A stretch of DNA of 64,000 nt from Bradyrhizobium sp. SZCCHNS1050 (lineage in GTDB: Bacteria > Pseudomonadota > Alphaproteobacteria > Rhizobiales > Xanthobacteraceae). The stretch lies in the NCBI RefSeq assembly GCF_032484785.1, contig NZ_JAUETR010000001.1:744001-808000 (forward strand), in the 5' to 3' direction. The notes beneath the pieces are model-generated. The model did not search any database. It saw only the letters and a list, made by a program, of their open reading frames with translations, and had not been told where the DNA came from. A program made the translations under genes and the position numbers. The number at the start of each line of letters is the position of its first letter. The first letter of the stretch is position 1. This document shows positions 8,881-18,125 of the stretch, piece by piece.

Positions 8881-10440
8881 ATGGCGCGTCTCAAGACCGG
8901 ACTTTGGTTGTTCTCAGCGCTGCTGGTGGCCCGGCTCTTCTCCAGCGCAGCCTTCGCCGAGGACTTGAGCCTCGCCCGCTTTCCTCAATCCGACTGGGCG
9001 ACCGCCACGCCTGAGGACGAAGGGATGGATTCGGCGGCCCTCGCAAAACTCGTCGCTTCCGGTAAGGCGATGAGGTTCGACAGCCTGCTGATCGCGCGCC
9101 ACGGCCGGGTCGTGCTCGATGCGTCCTATGCACCGTACAACGCCGACGAGCCGCACATCATCAATTCCGCGACCAAAGCCGTGGTCTCGACGCTGATTGC
9201 GATGCTGCTCAAGGACGGCGTGCTCGACAGTCTCGATCATCCGGTGCTCGACTTCTTCAAGGATCGCAAGATCGACAATGTCGACGCGCGCAAGCAGGCG
9301 CTCACGGTGCAGCACCTGCTCAACATGACCTCCGGGTTCGACTGGGACGAGGGTTATAGCGGCGGCGCCGAGACATCCCTCTACGAGATGGGCCGGAGCC
9401 CGGATTGGGTGCAGTACATCCTTGACCGGCCGATGGCGCAAGCGCCCGGCGAGACGTTCTACTACAACAGCGGCAACTCCCATCTGCTCTCCGCGATCGT
9501 CACGAAGCTCACCGGCAAGAGCGCGGAGGATTTCGCCCAGGAGAGGCTGTTTGGGCCGCTCGGCATCACCGAGCACCCCTGGTTCAAGGATTCCATGGGA
9601 ATTTCCGCCGGCGGTTTCGGGCTGGCGCTGAAGCCGCGCGACATGGCGAAGATCGGCTACCTCTATCTGCGGCGCGGCCGCTGGGGCGAGCAGCAATTGC
9701 TGCCGCCGGACTGGATCGAAGCCGTCAACCACGCCACCGTCAGCATGAATGCGAAGTTCGATCCGGGGCTCTCCTACGCCGATCAGTTCTGGGCCCTGCC
9801 GGACAAACACGTATTCATGGCGGTCGGCTACCACTGCCAGGTCATCATGGTACTGCCCGACCGCGACATCGTGGCGGTGATGACCGCGCGCGAGTTCTGT
9901 CCATTCCGCAAGCTCGCCAACACCATTTCGGCGACTGTGACATCTGACAGCCCCCTGCCTGCGGCGCCGGAAGCGGCAGCCGCGCTCGCCGCTGATGTCC
10001 GCGAGGTCGCGACGGAAACCCGAGGCCCGGTCGGAGCCGTGCCGGAGATGGCGGCTTCCATCTCGGGCAAGACCTACAGCTTCCCGCCCGGCCCGCTCGG
10101 CATCAACACGATCAAGCTGGACCTCACGGGACCGGAACCGCAGGTCACCTGGGACATCCCCTCGCGGGACCGCGCCGGAGGCACGGTGCATCTGCAGAGC
10201 CCGATCGGCCTCGATGGCCTCTATCGCAAGACCGCGCCGCCCCATCCCTGGCAGCCCTTCACCTACCGGGCCATGAAGGGCAGCTGGATCGACGCCACGA
10301 CCTTCGTGATCGACGCCCAGTTCATTGGCCAGGGCGAGGAGCGCAATTGGCGGCTCAGCTTCGACGGCGACAAGGTGACGTTCCGAACGAAGGGCCGCTA
10401 CGGCAAGGACGTCGTGGTCGAGGGTCATGCGGCGCCATGA
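8881..10440 (+). CDS. Exported serine hydrolase, class C beta-lactamase fold
   Basis: A 519-residue secreted protein with a signal peptide (residues 1-26, ending AFA-ED). The penicillin-binding/beta-lactamase C fold shows the catalytic SATK at 96-99 and the YNS triad at 195-197. A C-terminal region of about 150 residues after 360 is a separate beta-rich extension seen in esterase/6-aminohexanoate-dimer-hydrolase-like members. The true substrate is unknown; such proteins are often esterases or peptidases and not beta-lactamases. GGAGACATTCGAC precedes the ATG. It is divergent from the TolB-like gene. Confidence 0.85.
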   Translation: MARLKTGLWLFSALLVARLFSSAAFAEDLSLARFPQSDWATATPEDEGMDSAALAKLVASGKAMRFDSLLIARHGRVVLDASYAPYNADEPHIINSATKAVVSTLIAMLLKDGVLDSLDHPVLDFFKDRKIDNVDARKQALTVQHLLNMTSGFDWDEGYSGGAETSLYEMGRSPDWVQYILDRPMAQAPGETFYYNSGNSHLLSAIVTKLTGKSAEDFAQERLFGPLGITEHPWFKDSMGISAGGFGLALKPRDMAKIGYLYLRRGRWGEQQLLPPDWIEAVNHATVSMNAKFDPGLSYADQFWALPDKHVFMAVGYHCQVIMVLPDRDIVAVMTAREFCPFRKLANTISATVTSDSPLPAAPEAAAALAADVREVATETRGPVGAVPEMAASISGKTYSFPPGPLGINTIKLDLTGPEPQVTWDIPSRDRAGGTVHLQSPIGLDGLYRKTAPPHPWQPFTYRAMKGSWIDATTFVIDAQFIGQGEERNWRLSFDGDKVTFRTKGRYGKDVVVEGHAAP

Positions 10441-10689
10441 GTCCTCGGCGGCTCTGCGCAGCCTGACGAAAGTCGAGCGCAAATGCTGCAGCACTGATCG
10501 GCTCCGTTCGGCTGGGCGGAGACATGCCGCACGGCGAGAATTGGAACAGTTCTCATAGCGCTCTGCGTGCCGCGGGCGGCGGATGCGATCTCCCGTCGTT
10601 TTCTCAAACAGATCATCTCGTGTATGTCTGCCCTCCCGCCGAGGCTCTCACTCCGCGGCGGGGGATCGTTTTTCGATTGCGGTGGCATA

Positions 10690-12141
10690 ATGTTGGGATT
10701 GCTGGAGCGTCTGGGTCTCCGTTTCGAGGATACCGTCGAGGAGCGGCGTTTCGTCGACCATTACGTCCGCGGCAGCACCGGCTGGACGCAGATCGCGATG
10801 CTGCTCGGCGCCCTCACCTTTGCCGGCTACACGCTGTGGGACTGGGTGCTCTATCCCGAGATCGTGCCGACCACGTTCGCGATCCGCGGCGGGACCGCCG
10901 CGCTGGTGCTGCTGCCGCTGACGGCTTTGCTGTCGACGCCGGCGCGCCGATGGGCCGAGCCGATTCACCTGGTCTATTGCGTGATCCCCGGTTGCGTGCT
11001 GCCGACGATCTACTGGGTGCTGCCGTCGGGCTTCACTTACTCCGCGGCCGGCATGATCATCGTCATCCTGTTCGTCTCCACCATGCTGCCGTTGCGCACC
11101 GGCTCCTACGCGATCTTCTGTGCAACGAGCTGGAGCGCGCTGGCGGTGGCCGAGAGTCTTGCGACCGAGCCGCTGCCGCCCGGCCTGCGCTTCATCGATC
11201 ATTCGCTGGTCGGCAATGCCTGCCTGCTCTCGCTCTATGCCGTCGGCGCGCGCGAGTACCAGGCGCGCAAGCAGTTCCGCACCGCGGAGGCGCTGCAGCG
11301 GGAGAAGGAGCGCTCCGAGGCCTCGCTGCGCGATCTGCATGCCACGCAGGCCCATCTGGTGCAGGCGGAGAAGCTGGCCTCGCTCGGCCAGCTCGTCGCC
11401 GGTGTCGGCCACGAGGTCAGCACGCCGCTCGGGCTGGCGCTGACCACGTCGACGGCGATGGAAGACGACGTCGAGGCGATCGCGCGCATGCTTGGCGGCG
11501 GCCCGGTGCGGCGCTCGGATCTGGCGAGGGGCGTCGCTCGGCTGCAGCAGGGCCTGCATTTGACGACGCAGAGCCTGCACCGCGCCTCCGAGATGGTACA
11601 CAGCTTCAAGCAGGTCGCCGTCGACCAGGCCAACGAGGCGCTGCAGACCTTCGAGCTGCAGAGCTGGATGACCGATCACGTCACCAAGCTCCGCCCGCTG
11701 TTGATGCGCCAGGGCCTGACGGTCGTGCTCTCTTGCCCGGAGGGCATCGTGCTCACCAGCTATCCCGGTGCACTCGGACAGGTCATCAGCATCCTCGCCT
11801 TCAATGCGGCGACGCATGCCTATCCCGGCGACATCAGCGGCGTCTTCACCGTGGAGGTCGCACAGCCCGGCGACGATTCGGTGCGCATCGTCTGCGCCGA
11901 TCAGGGCGTCGGCATGCGCGACCAGGTTCGCGGGCGGGTGTTCGACCCGTTCTTCACCACGCGCCGCGAGAAGGGCAATGCCGGCCTCGGCCTGCACATC
12001 GCCTTCAACCTCGTGGCATCCACACTCGGCGGCCGCATCGAGCTCGACAGCCAGCCGCAGCAGGGCACGCGCATCACGCTGGACATTCCGCTGATCGGAC
12101 CAGGCAAGCCGGCCGAGCTGGAACTCGCCGCCGCACAATAA
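10690..12141 (+). CDS. Membrane sensor histidine kinase
   Basis: A 483-residue kinase. About five or six transmembrane helices fill residues 33-185, with no periplasmic sensor domain, then a coiled coil (195-230). The phospho-acceptor His241 lies in GVGHEVSTPLG, and a HATPase_c domain follows with NAATHA (N box), DQGVGM (G1), FDPFFTTR (F box) and GLGLHIAFNLV (G2). The H box has EVSTP where EIRNP is usual. No response regulator is adjacent, so it is an orphan. The start at ATG 10690 fits the first helix; a longer frame from 10567 gives a non-homologous leader. Confidence 0.85.
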   Translation: MLGLLERLGLRFEDTVEERRFVDHYVRGSTGWTQIAMLLGALTFAGYTLWDWVLYPEIVPTTFAIRGGTAALVLLPLTALLSTPARRWAEPIHLVYCVIPGCVLPTIYWVLPSGFTYSAAGMIIVILFVSTMLPLRTGSYAIFCATSWSALAVAESLATEPLPPGLRFIDHSLVGNACLLSLYAVGAREYQARKQFRTAEALQREKERSEASLRDLHATQAHLVQAEKLASLGQLVAGVGHEVSTPLGLALTTSTAMEDDVEAIARMLGGGPVRRSDLARGVARLQQGLHLTTQSLHRASEMVHSFKQVAVDQANEALQTFELQSWMTDHVTKLRPLLMRQGLTVVLSCPEGIVLTSYPGALGQVISILAFNAATHAYPGDISGVFTVEVAQPGDDSVRIVCADQGVGMRDQVRGRVFDPFFTTRREKGNAGLGLHIAFNLVASTLGGRIELDSQPQQGTRITLDIPLIGPGKPAELELAAAQ

Positions 12142-12357
12142 GCTCGGGGGCGCGCCCGCATCAACGACCGGTCCCAAGCGTTGAGAGTCCTCGGCACGCA
12201 GTCCCGGAAAACGAGACCAGCAGCGCTCCGTCCGCAGCTTGGGTGCAGCGCTTATCGCGCATCATATCGTGCACGATCATGGATCACTCCGCGTCGATCG
12301 TGATCATCAAATGCGCAATGCCGCAAAGACGCCGCGACCTGCGCATCTCCGAACCAA

Positions 12358-12396
12358 TTAGAACAATTCAACACCGCATGGCTTAGAGCAATTCAA
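12358..12396. promoter_or_regulatory. Paired TTAGA(A/G)CAATTCAA sites before siderophore receptor
   Basis: The 14-mer TTAGAACAATTCAA (12358-12371) recurs as TTAGAGCAATTCAA (12383-12396), 25 bases apart, within the 350-base gap upstream of the TonB receptor. They resemble the rhizobial Irr iron-control element (TTAGAA-N3-TTC half-sites), with weaker right halves. No gene is seen in the rest of the 12142-12491 gap. Confidence 0.45.
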
Positions 12397-12491
12397 TCCG
12401 GCGTGTTGTGTCTTTCGCTGCACTGCGTTGCTAGACGTCGCATCGAGCTGACCGTTCCCTCGAACGGTGCGACGTGGAAGTGCAGTAGACG

Positions 12492-14792
12492 ATGACGAAG
12501 TGTGAAGGCCGGTGCGATGCGCGCGCTCGTACCGGCATGCGTGGCGCGATTGCGCTCGTGAGTGCCCTGACCGCAGACCTCCTCTGGTCCCCCTCTCCCG
12601 TGTTTGCGCAGGCGACGCTGCCGCCGGTGACGGTCGACGTGCCGGCGCCGAAGCGCAAGCCTGCGAGCGCCGCCAGCGCGCCGCAGCGCCAGGCGCGCGC
12701 GCTACCGTCACGACGCGCGATGCCGCCGCCGCCGATGCCGACACGCGCGGAACGCGCCGCGGCAGAGACCGTAGTCCTCAACGCCGCCAAGCTCAACTAC
12801 CGCGCCATGCCGAGCGCGACCACGCTGCGCAGCGGCGCCTCGCCGCTCGACACCGCGCAATCCGTCAACGTCGTGCCCGAACAGGTGATCAGGGACCAGT
12901 TGCCGCGCAACATCGACGACGCGCTCGCCAATATCAGCGGCGTCACCCAGGCCAACACGCTCGCCGGCACGCAGGACGCGGTGATGCGTCGCGGCTTCGG
13001 CGACAACCGCGACGGCTCGATCATGCGCAACGGCCTGCCGCTGGTGCAAAGCCGCAGCCTCAATGCGGCCGTGGAGAGCGTCGAGGTGCTGAAGGGCCCG
13101 GCCTCGCTGCTCTACGGCATCATGGATCCCGGCGGCATCGTCAACACCATCAGCAAGCGCCCCGAGCTTTATCAGCACGGCTCGGTGACGCTGCTCGGCT
13201 CGGCCTATGCCAACAACAGAACCGGCGCCGACGGCACGATCGACGTCACCGGCCCGATCGGCGACGGCGGCCTCGCCTATCGCTTCATCGGCTACGGCGT
13301 CAGCGAGGATTACTGGCGCAATTTCGGCCGCCATCGCGAGATGCTGGTGGCGCCGTCGCTCGCCTGGTACGGCGACACGACCACGGTCCAGCTCAACTAC
13401 GAGCATCGCGAGTTCATCGCCCCGTTCGATCGCGGCACCGCCTTCATAAATGGCGCACCGCTCGCGATCCCCGCGACGCGGCGGCTCGACGAGCCCTTCA
13501 ACAACACATGGGGGCAGTCCGACCTGGTCCAGGCCTCGGTCGAGCAGAAGCTCAACGACGATTGGAAGCTCACCGCGGCCTACAGCTACAACACCGAGAG
13601 CTCCAGCGCCAACCAGCTGCGCATCACCACGATCGATGCGAAGGGCAAGGAGACCCGCAGCAACGACGGCACCTGGGGCTCGCTCAGCCGGGTCAGCTAC
13701 GGCACGTCCTACATCCAGGGCGCCTTCTGGCTCGGCGGCCTGCGCAACGAGGTGCTGTTCGGCGGCGACGCGCAATATCGCACGATCTATCGCCAGGACC
13801 TGATCCGCGACAAGGTCACGAGCGTGTTCAATGTCTACAACCCGGTCTACGGGCTGATCCAACCCGGCACGCTGGTCTCGGCCAGCGACAGCGACCAGAC
13901 CGACAAGCTCGGCCAGTATTCGCTGTTCGTGCAGGACACGCTGCATCTCACCGACAAGCTCTCCTTCGTCGGCGGCGTGCGCTACATGGACTACGAGCAG
14001 ATCGCCGGCCGCGGCCGGCCGTTCAAGGCCAATACCAACGTCGCCGCCGACACCGTGCTGCCGCTCGGCGGCGCCATCCTCAAGCTCAACGAGCAGGTGT
14101 CGCTCTACGCCAGCTACACCAAGAGCCTGAAACCGAACTCGACCATCGCCCCGCTCACGGGCGGCGTGGTGCTCGGCTCCAACATCGCACCCGAGCAAGG
14201 CACGGCGTGGGAGACCGGTTTCAAGTTCGATCTCGACAAGAGGCTGTCCGGCACCGTCGCGGTCTACGACATCGACAAGCAGAACGTGCTGGTGTCGCAG
14301 ACCAATGCCAGCAACGTCGTCGAATACACCACCGCCGGCAAGGTGCGCTCGCGCGGCGCCGAGGTCGACGTCACCGGCAAGATCGCCGAGCACTGGACCA
14401 TGATCGGAAGCTACGGCTACACCGATGCCAGGGTCACGGACGACCCGGTCTATCGCGGCAACCGCCTGCAGAACGTCGCGCTCAACACCGCCTCGCTCTA
14501 CCTCGTCTACGATTTCGGCACGGCGCTGCCCGGCCAGCTCAGGCTCGGCGGCGGCGCGCGCTATGTCGGCGACCGGGCCGGCGATGCCGCCAACAGCTTC
14601 GTGCTGCCGCCCTACGTCGTCGCCGACGTGTTCGCGAGCTACGAGACCAAGCACCATAACCTGCCGGTGATCTACCAGCTCAACGTCAAGAACCTGTTCG
14701 ACAACGTCTACTACCCCTCGGCCAACAGCGCGCTGACCGTCGCGGTCGGCGATGCGAGGCGGGTGTCGCTGTCGGCGACGGTGAAGTTCTGA
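12492..14792 (+). CDS. TonB-dependent siderophore receptor
   Basis: A 766-residue outer-membrane receptor for ferric-siderophore uptake. There is an N-terminal signal (start at residue 1 or Met16, ending FAQ-A) and a Pro/Ala/Arg-rich linker to about 90. The plug domain shows SVNVVPEQVI, RNIDDALANISGV and VEVLKGPASLLYG, and the 22-strand barrel ends in the typical terminal aromatic (VKF). The RRGFGDN and GGIVNTISK segments are those of FhuA/FpvA-type siderophore receptors. It is followed 17 bases later by a PepSY membrane protein, a common iron-reduction partner. Two iron-box-like sites lie upstream. Confidence 0.92.
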   Translation: MTKCEGRCDARARTGMRGAIALVSALTADLLWSPSPVFAQATLPPVTVDVPAPKRKPASAASAPQRQARALPSRRAMPPPPMPTRAERAAAETVVLNAAKLNYRAMPSATTLRSGASPLDTAQSVNVVPEQVIRDQLPRNIDDALANISGVTQANTLAGTQDAVMRRGFGDNRDGSIMRNGLPLVQSRSLNAAVESVEVLKGPASLLYGIMDPGGIVNTISKRPELYQHGSVTLLGSAYANNRTGADGTIDVTGPIGDGGLAYRFIGYGVSEDYWRNFGRHREMLVAPSLAWYGDTTTVQLNYEHREFIAPFDRGTAFINGAPLAIPATRRLDEPFNNTWGQSDLVQASVEQKLNDDWKLTAAYSYNTESSSANQLRITTIDAKGKETRSNDGTWGSLSRVSYGTSYIQGAFWLGGLRNEVLFGGDAQYRTIYRQDLIRDKVTSVFNVYNPVYGLIQPGTLVSASDSDQTDKLGQYSLFVQDTLHLTDKLSFVGGVRYMDYEQIAGRGRPFKANTNVAADTVLPLGGAILKLNEQVSLYASYTKSLKPNSTIAPLTGGVVLGSNIAPEQGTAWETGFKFDLDKRLSGTVAVYDIDKQNVLVSQTNASNVVEYTTAGKVRSRGAEVDVTGKIAEHWTMIGSYGYTDARVTDDPVYRGNRLQNVALNTASLYLVYDFGTALPGQLRLGGGARYVGDRAGDAANSFVLPPYVVADVFASYETKHHNLPVIYQLNVKNLFDNVYYPSANSALTVAVGDARRVSLSATVKF

Positions 14793-14809
14793 GCCAAGGA
14801 GAAGCGTGC

Positions 14810-15985
14810 GTGACGTCCTTCCGCATCAAACCGGCGCTGCTGCAGATCCACTCTGTCCTGGGTCTTGCGGCCGCGCTGATCCTCTCCCTCTTAGGCATCA
14901 CCGGCGCGATCATGGGTTTCGAGGACGAGATCCAGGCCGGTCTCAACGCCAAAATGTCCCACGTCGCGCCGCGTACGGAAGCGCCGCTTTCGCCCGCCGA
15001 GCTGGTGGCGCGGCTGCAGGCTGATCCGGCACTCGGCAAGGTCTCGGCGATCACGCTGTCGCGCGATCCCCTGGCGGCCGTGCGCGTCCGCTTCGCGCGC
15101 AATGAGGATGGCGGCCGGCCCCTCTCGCTGCTGGTCGATCCCTATGACGGCCGCGTGCTCGGTGAGCCCCGCGGCGAGGCGTTCTTCGCCACCGTGCGGA
15201 GGCTGCATCGCTGGCTGCTGCTGCCGGGCGACGGCAACGGCGCCGGCCGCCAGATCACCGGCGCCGCAGTGCTCGGACTCGTCGTGCTGCTGATCACGGG
15301 CGTCGTGCTGCGCTGGCCGCGCCGGGCGAGCAGCGCAGCACTCTGGCTGAAGCCGCAGCTCGGACTGAGCGGACGCGGCCTGCATCGCTCGCTGCACAGC
15401 GTGATCGGCACATGGGTGCTGTCGGTGTATCTGGTGATCGCGCTGACCGGGCTGTCCTATTCCTACGCCTGGTACAAGGACGGCCTGACCTGGCTGCTCG
15501 CGCCGGCGACATCAGGAGCGCCGATGCCGGGCAAGACTCCGCGCGAGGGTCGCTCCGGGTCTGCGGAAGCAAAGCCTGTCGCGCTCGATCTGGTCTGGGC
15601 CACGTTGCGTGAGCAGATCGGGGATCGCTTCGCGGTGATGCAGCTCACCTTGCCGGCGGGCGCCGGCGCGGCGGTGCGCGTGCGCGCCTGGCCGAGCGAG
15701 GCGCATGACGGCCGGCGCGACGAATTCCGTATCGACGGCGCGACGGGCCGGCTGCTCGCGGCCGAGCGTTACGCGGACAAGACCGCCGGCGAGCGCGTGC
15801 TCGCCCGCATCCTGGATATCCACCGCGGCAGCATTCTCGGCTGGCCCGGCCAGCTCGCCTTCATGCTCGCCGCCGCGTTGATGCCGCTGTTCGCCGTCAC
15901 GGGCACGCTGCTCTATCTGTCGCGGCGGCGCTTGCGGCGGCCGCCGCAGCCGGCACGCGCTGTCCAGCTCGTTCCCGGCGAATGA
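14810..15985 (+). CDS. PepSY-associated transmembrane protein
   Basis: A 391-residue inner-membrane protein of the PepSY_TM family, often paired with TonB siderophore receptors and thought to reduce iron from siderophores in the periplasm. Helices lie near residues 10-35, 145-172, 195-222 and 345-370. PepSY-like periplasmic domains sit between them, with the LRWPRR loop typical of the family. It starts at GTG 14810 after AAGGAGAAGC, only 17 bases past the receptor stop, so the two form an operon. The reductase role is from family knowledge. Confidence 0.85.
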   Translation: MTSFRIKPALLQIHSVLGLAAALILSLLGITGAIMGFEDEIQAGLNAKMSHVAPRTEAPLSPAELVARLQADPALGKVSAITLSRDPLAAVRVRFARNEDGGRPLSLLVDPYDGRVLGEPRGEAFFATVRRLHRWLLLPGDGNGAGRQITGAAVLGLVVLLITGVVLRWPRRASSAALWLKPQLGLSGRGLHRSLHSVIGTWVLSVYLVIALTGLSYSYAWYKDGLTWLLAPATSGAPMPGKTPREGRSGSAEAKPVALDLVWATLREQIGDRFAVMQLTLPAGAGAAVRVRAWPSEAHDGRRDEFRIDGATGRLLAAERYADKTAGERVLARILDIHRGSILGWPGQLAFMLAAALMPLFAVTGTLLYLSRRRLRRPPQPARAVQLVPGE

Positions 15986-15995
15986 GGCCGCGCGC

Positions 15996-16559
15996 TCAGG
16001 CCGCGGCGCGGACGTGCGACGCGCGCCGGATGGCGTTGGCCGCGATGATGACGTGCAGCAGCAGCGACAGGCCGAAGCCGAGGGCATGCTGGGCAGCCGT
16101 CGCCGGGATGGTGAGGACCGTCACGAGGCCGAGCGGAATGAACAGCACGATGCCGGTGACGAGGCCGGGATTGTAGCCACGGAAGCGCAGCGCCGGACCG
16201 ATATGGCCGAGCGAGTTGACGAGCATCAGATAGGGCGCGACCAGCGCCCAGGCCGGGCCGGCGATCCAGGCGACGTAGAGCGCAATCAGGTCGATGCCCC
16301 AGACCGCGCCGCAATTGACCCAGAGCACGTCGATCGTGGTCAGCGCCTCGCGGCCGCCGAACATCACGTTGTTGACGAAGCTGCGGAAGCGGTCGCCGGT
16401 GTGCTCCTCGACCTGGTGGATCATGTAGCCCGGCGAATGCAGGAAGATCAGCAGCAGCGCGAGCGGCCAGTCGGCCGCCAGCAGCGGTACCAGCGCCAGC
16501 AGCGCTGCGGCCATGAACACGGCACCGGCCACCCAGTGACGGGAGAGAAGGTCCAGCAT
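15996..16559 (-). CDS. HXXEE domain membrane protein
   Basis: A 187-residue membrane protein with about five helices and the HQVEEHTGDRF motif (HXXEE) near residue 46; the function of this family is unknown. It converges on the PepSY gene, with 10 bases between the stops. The start at ATG 16559 lacks an obvious ribosome-binding site; the frame stays open further upstream but those residues look non-coding. Confidence 0.72.
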   Translation of the reverse strand: MLDLLSRHWVAGAVFMAAALLALVPLLAADWPLALLLIFLHSPGYMIHQVEEHTGDRFRSFVNNVMFGGREALTTIDVLWVNCGAVWGIDLIALYVAWIAGPAWALVAPYLMLVNSLGHIGPALRFRGYNPGLVTGIVLFIPLGLVTVLTIPATAAQHALGFGLSLLLHVIIAANAIRRASHVRAAA

Positions 16560-16681
16560 CAGCGAGTGATGCGCGAGTCGGCTGAACTTGCCAAGCCGGG
16601 TTGCTCCGGACACCGCCGCGCCGGGAGGCTGCGGCGTGATGTCCTGTCGCAGCCTCCAAACCTTTCGGGGCGCGGCGCGAC

Positions 16682-16972
16682 CTACTTGAGCAGCACCAGG
16701 CATTCGCCGGCCGGCGTGGCGTTGGCGCGGGCGGTGTCGCGATCGAACTTGCCGGCCATCACCAGCGGCCTGACACGCTCCACGATCACATCCTTGACGA
16801 CGCTGTCCGGGCCGATGGCAGGAGCTGCGACGTCGTAGATCTGCTTCGCCACGGGCGACAGCTTGGCGGCACAGCTGTCGGCGGCGGCGCGGTTGCCGGC
16901 CAGCGCGGCCTGCGACAGAAGACATTGGGAGACGGCGATGAATGTGACAAACGGGAATGCGACGCGCAGCAT
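16682..16972 (-). CDS. Small exported protein, unknown function
   Basis: A 96-residue protein with a signal peptide (1-25, ending ALA-GN) and a 71-residue mature part containing two Cys (about 32 and 91) that could form a disulfide. The segment AGKFDRDTARANATPAGECL is conserved-looking, but I do not recognise a family. AAGGA lies upstream of the ATG. It is divergent from the tetR-type gene, so that regulator may control it. Confidence 0.65.
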   Translation of the reverse strand: MLRVAFPFVTFIAVSQCLLSQAALAGNRAAADSCAAKLSPVAKQIYDVAAPAIGPDSVVKDVIVERVRPLVMAGKFDRDTARANATPAGECLVLLK

Positions 16973-17135
16973 GGCAATCAGTCCTTCGTTCAAATGAGGT
17001 TCAGCCCGGCGCAAGCAGGCTCGGTCCGGAGCACATCCACTCAGTGTCCGGCCGCCCGCATGCGGGCTCTGATCTAACCCGAGCCGGCAGCAACGCCTAC
17101 TCGATTTCGCCCGTCCGCCAGCCGAGGTCCAGACC

Positions 17136-17759
17136 GTGCAGCAAGCTCCTGAAATGCTTCGAAAAACCCCGGTGCAGAAGCGCACGCGGCAGACCCTCGA
17201 CGTGATCTTCGAGGCAACCGCTCAACTTCTGCAGAGCGGCGGCGGCAAGGGCCTGAGCACGAACGCCATCGCCGAGCGCGCGGGCTTCTCGATCGGCACG
17301 CTCTATAGCTATTTCAGGGACAAGACCTCACTGTTGCGTGCGCTGGTGCTGCGCGAGTTCGCTCGACAGGAGGCCGAGTTCGGGGAGGCGCTGGAGGCGC
17401 ATCGCGGGCTTGGACGCGAGGCGATCGTGCGCGCGGCGGTGCGCCAGGGCTTCGCCCCGTTCGCCGGCCGTCACCGTGTGCGGCGCTATCTTATCGGTCT
17501 GTTGGGCAACGACGCGGAGCTGCAGAAGGCGCTGCACGAGATGGTGGACCGCATGACCGAACGGCTGATCGCGACGGTGGGATTGCGGAGCGAAGCGATG
17601 CCGGCCGCGCGCCGCTTCATCCTGGTCCGCGCTGCGCTGGGCCCGATCCGGGCTGCCGTCATGCGCGAACATCGCCTCGTCGGCACACGCGAGCTCGAGG
17701 ACGAACTGGTGCGGCTGATGCTGTTCCTGCTGGAGCCGGATCCCGCCAAATCGTCATGA
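17136..17759 (+). CDS. TetR family transcriptional regulator
   Basis: A 207-residue repressor-type protein. The N-terminal helix-turn-helix is clear (residues 16-62: TLDVIFEATAQLL, then TNAIAERAGFSIGTLYSYF). A TetR-like ligand-binding half follows. The GTG start has GAGG eight bases upstream. It is divergent from the small exported protein gene (163 bases between starts), the usual arrangement for a local regulator. The ligand is unknown. Confidence 0.88.
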   Translation: MQQAPEMLRKTPVQKRTRQTLDVIFEATAQLLQSGGGKGLSTNAIAERAGFSIGTLYSYFRDKTSLLRALVLREFARQEAEFGEALEAHRGLGREAIVRAAVRQGFAPFAGRHRVRRYLIGLLGNDAELQKALHEMVDRMTERLIATVGLRSEAMPAARRFILVRAALGPIRAAVMREHRLVGTRELEDELVRLMLFLLEPDPAKSS

Positions 17760-17765
17760 GGGCCG

Positions 17766-18002
17766 TCACGAGGGGCCGTCGGGCTTGGCGGCCTCCAGCC
17801 GCTCAGCGAGCTTCTTCAAGGCCTCCTCCGACGCCGGCCGGCTCTGGAACTCGCGGATGGCGCGCGACAGCTCCTGATCCGACATCGGATGAGCCGGCTG
17901 CTTGATGCGGCCGTCGGCAAGGGCGGCTGCGATGGTCTCGATATGCGGCCCCGCGCCACCGAACAATCGGCGGAGCCGGTTGAGGAACGCGATGTGGGGC
18001 AC
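17766..18002 (-). CDS. Hypothetical protein, 78 aa
   Basis: A short basic/helical protein starting at GTG 18002, with GGGAGAA five to six bases upstream, which is the best ribosome-binding site in this stretch. It has no signal peptide or membrane segment. The C-terminal half (SDQELSRAIREFQ and LKKLAERLEAA) should be helical. No family is recognised. It converges with the tetR gene (6-base gap) and diverges from the crp-type gene. Confidence 0.5.
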   Translation of the reverse strand: MPHIAFLNRLRRLFGGAGPHIETIAAALADGRIKQPAHPMSDQELSRAIREFQSRPASEEALKKLAERLEAAKPDGPS

Positions 18003-18125
18003 AGCTGTTCTCCCGATGCGGCGACCGGCAACCTTCGACCGCATCTGCTGACGGCGACCTTAGTCGGTAACGCCGGCTCCGTCGTCTCATTTGATACGCA
18101 ACACCGCCCGGACGGTAGGATTTTC

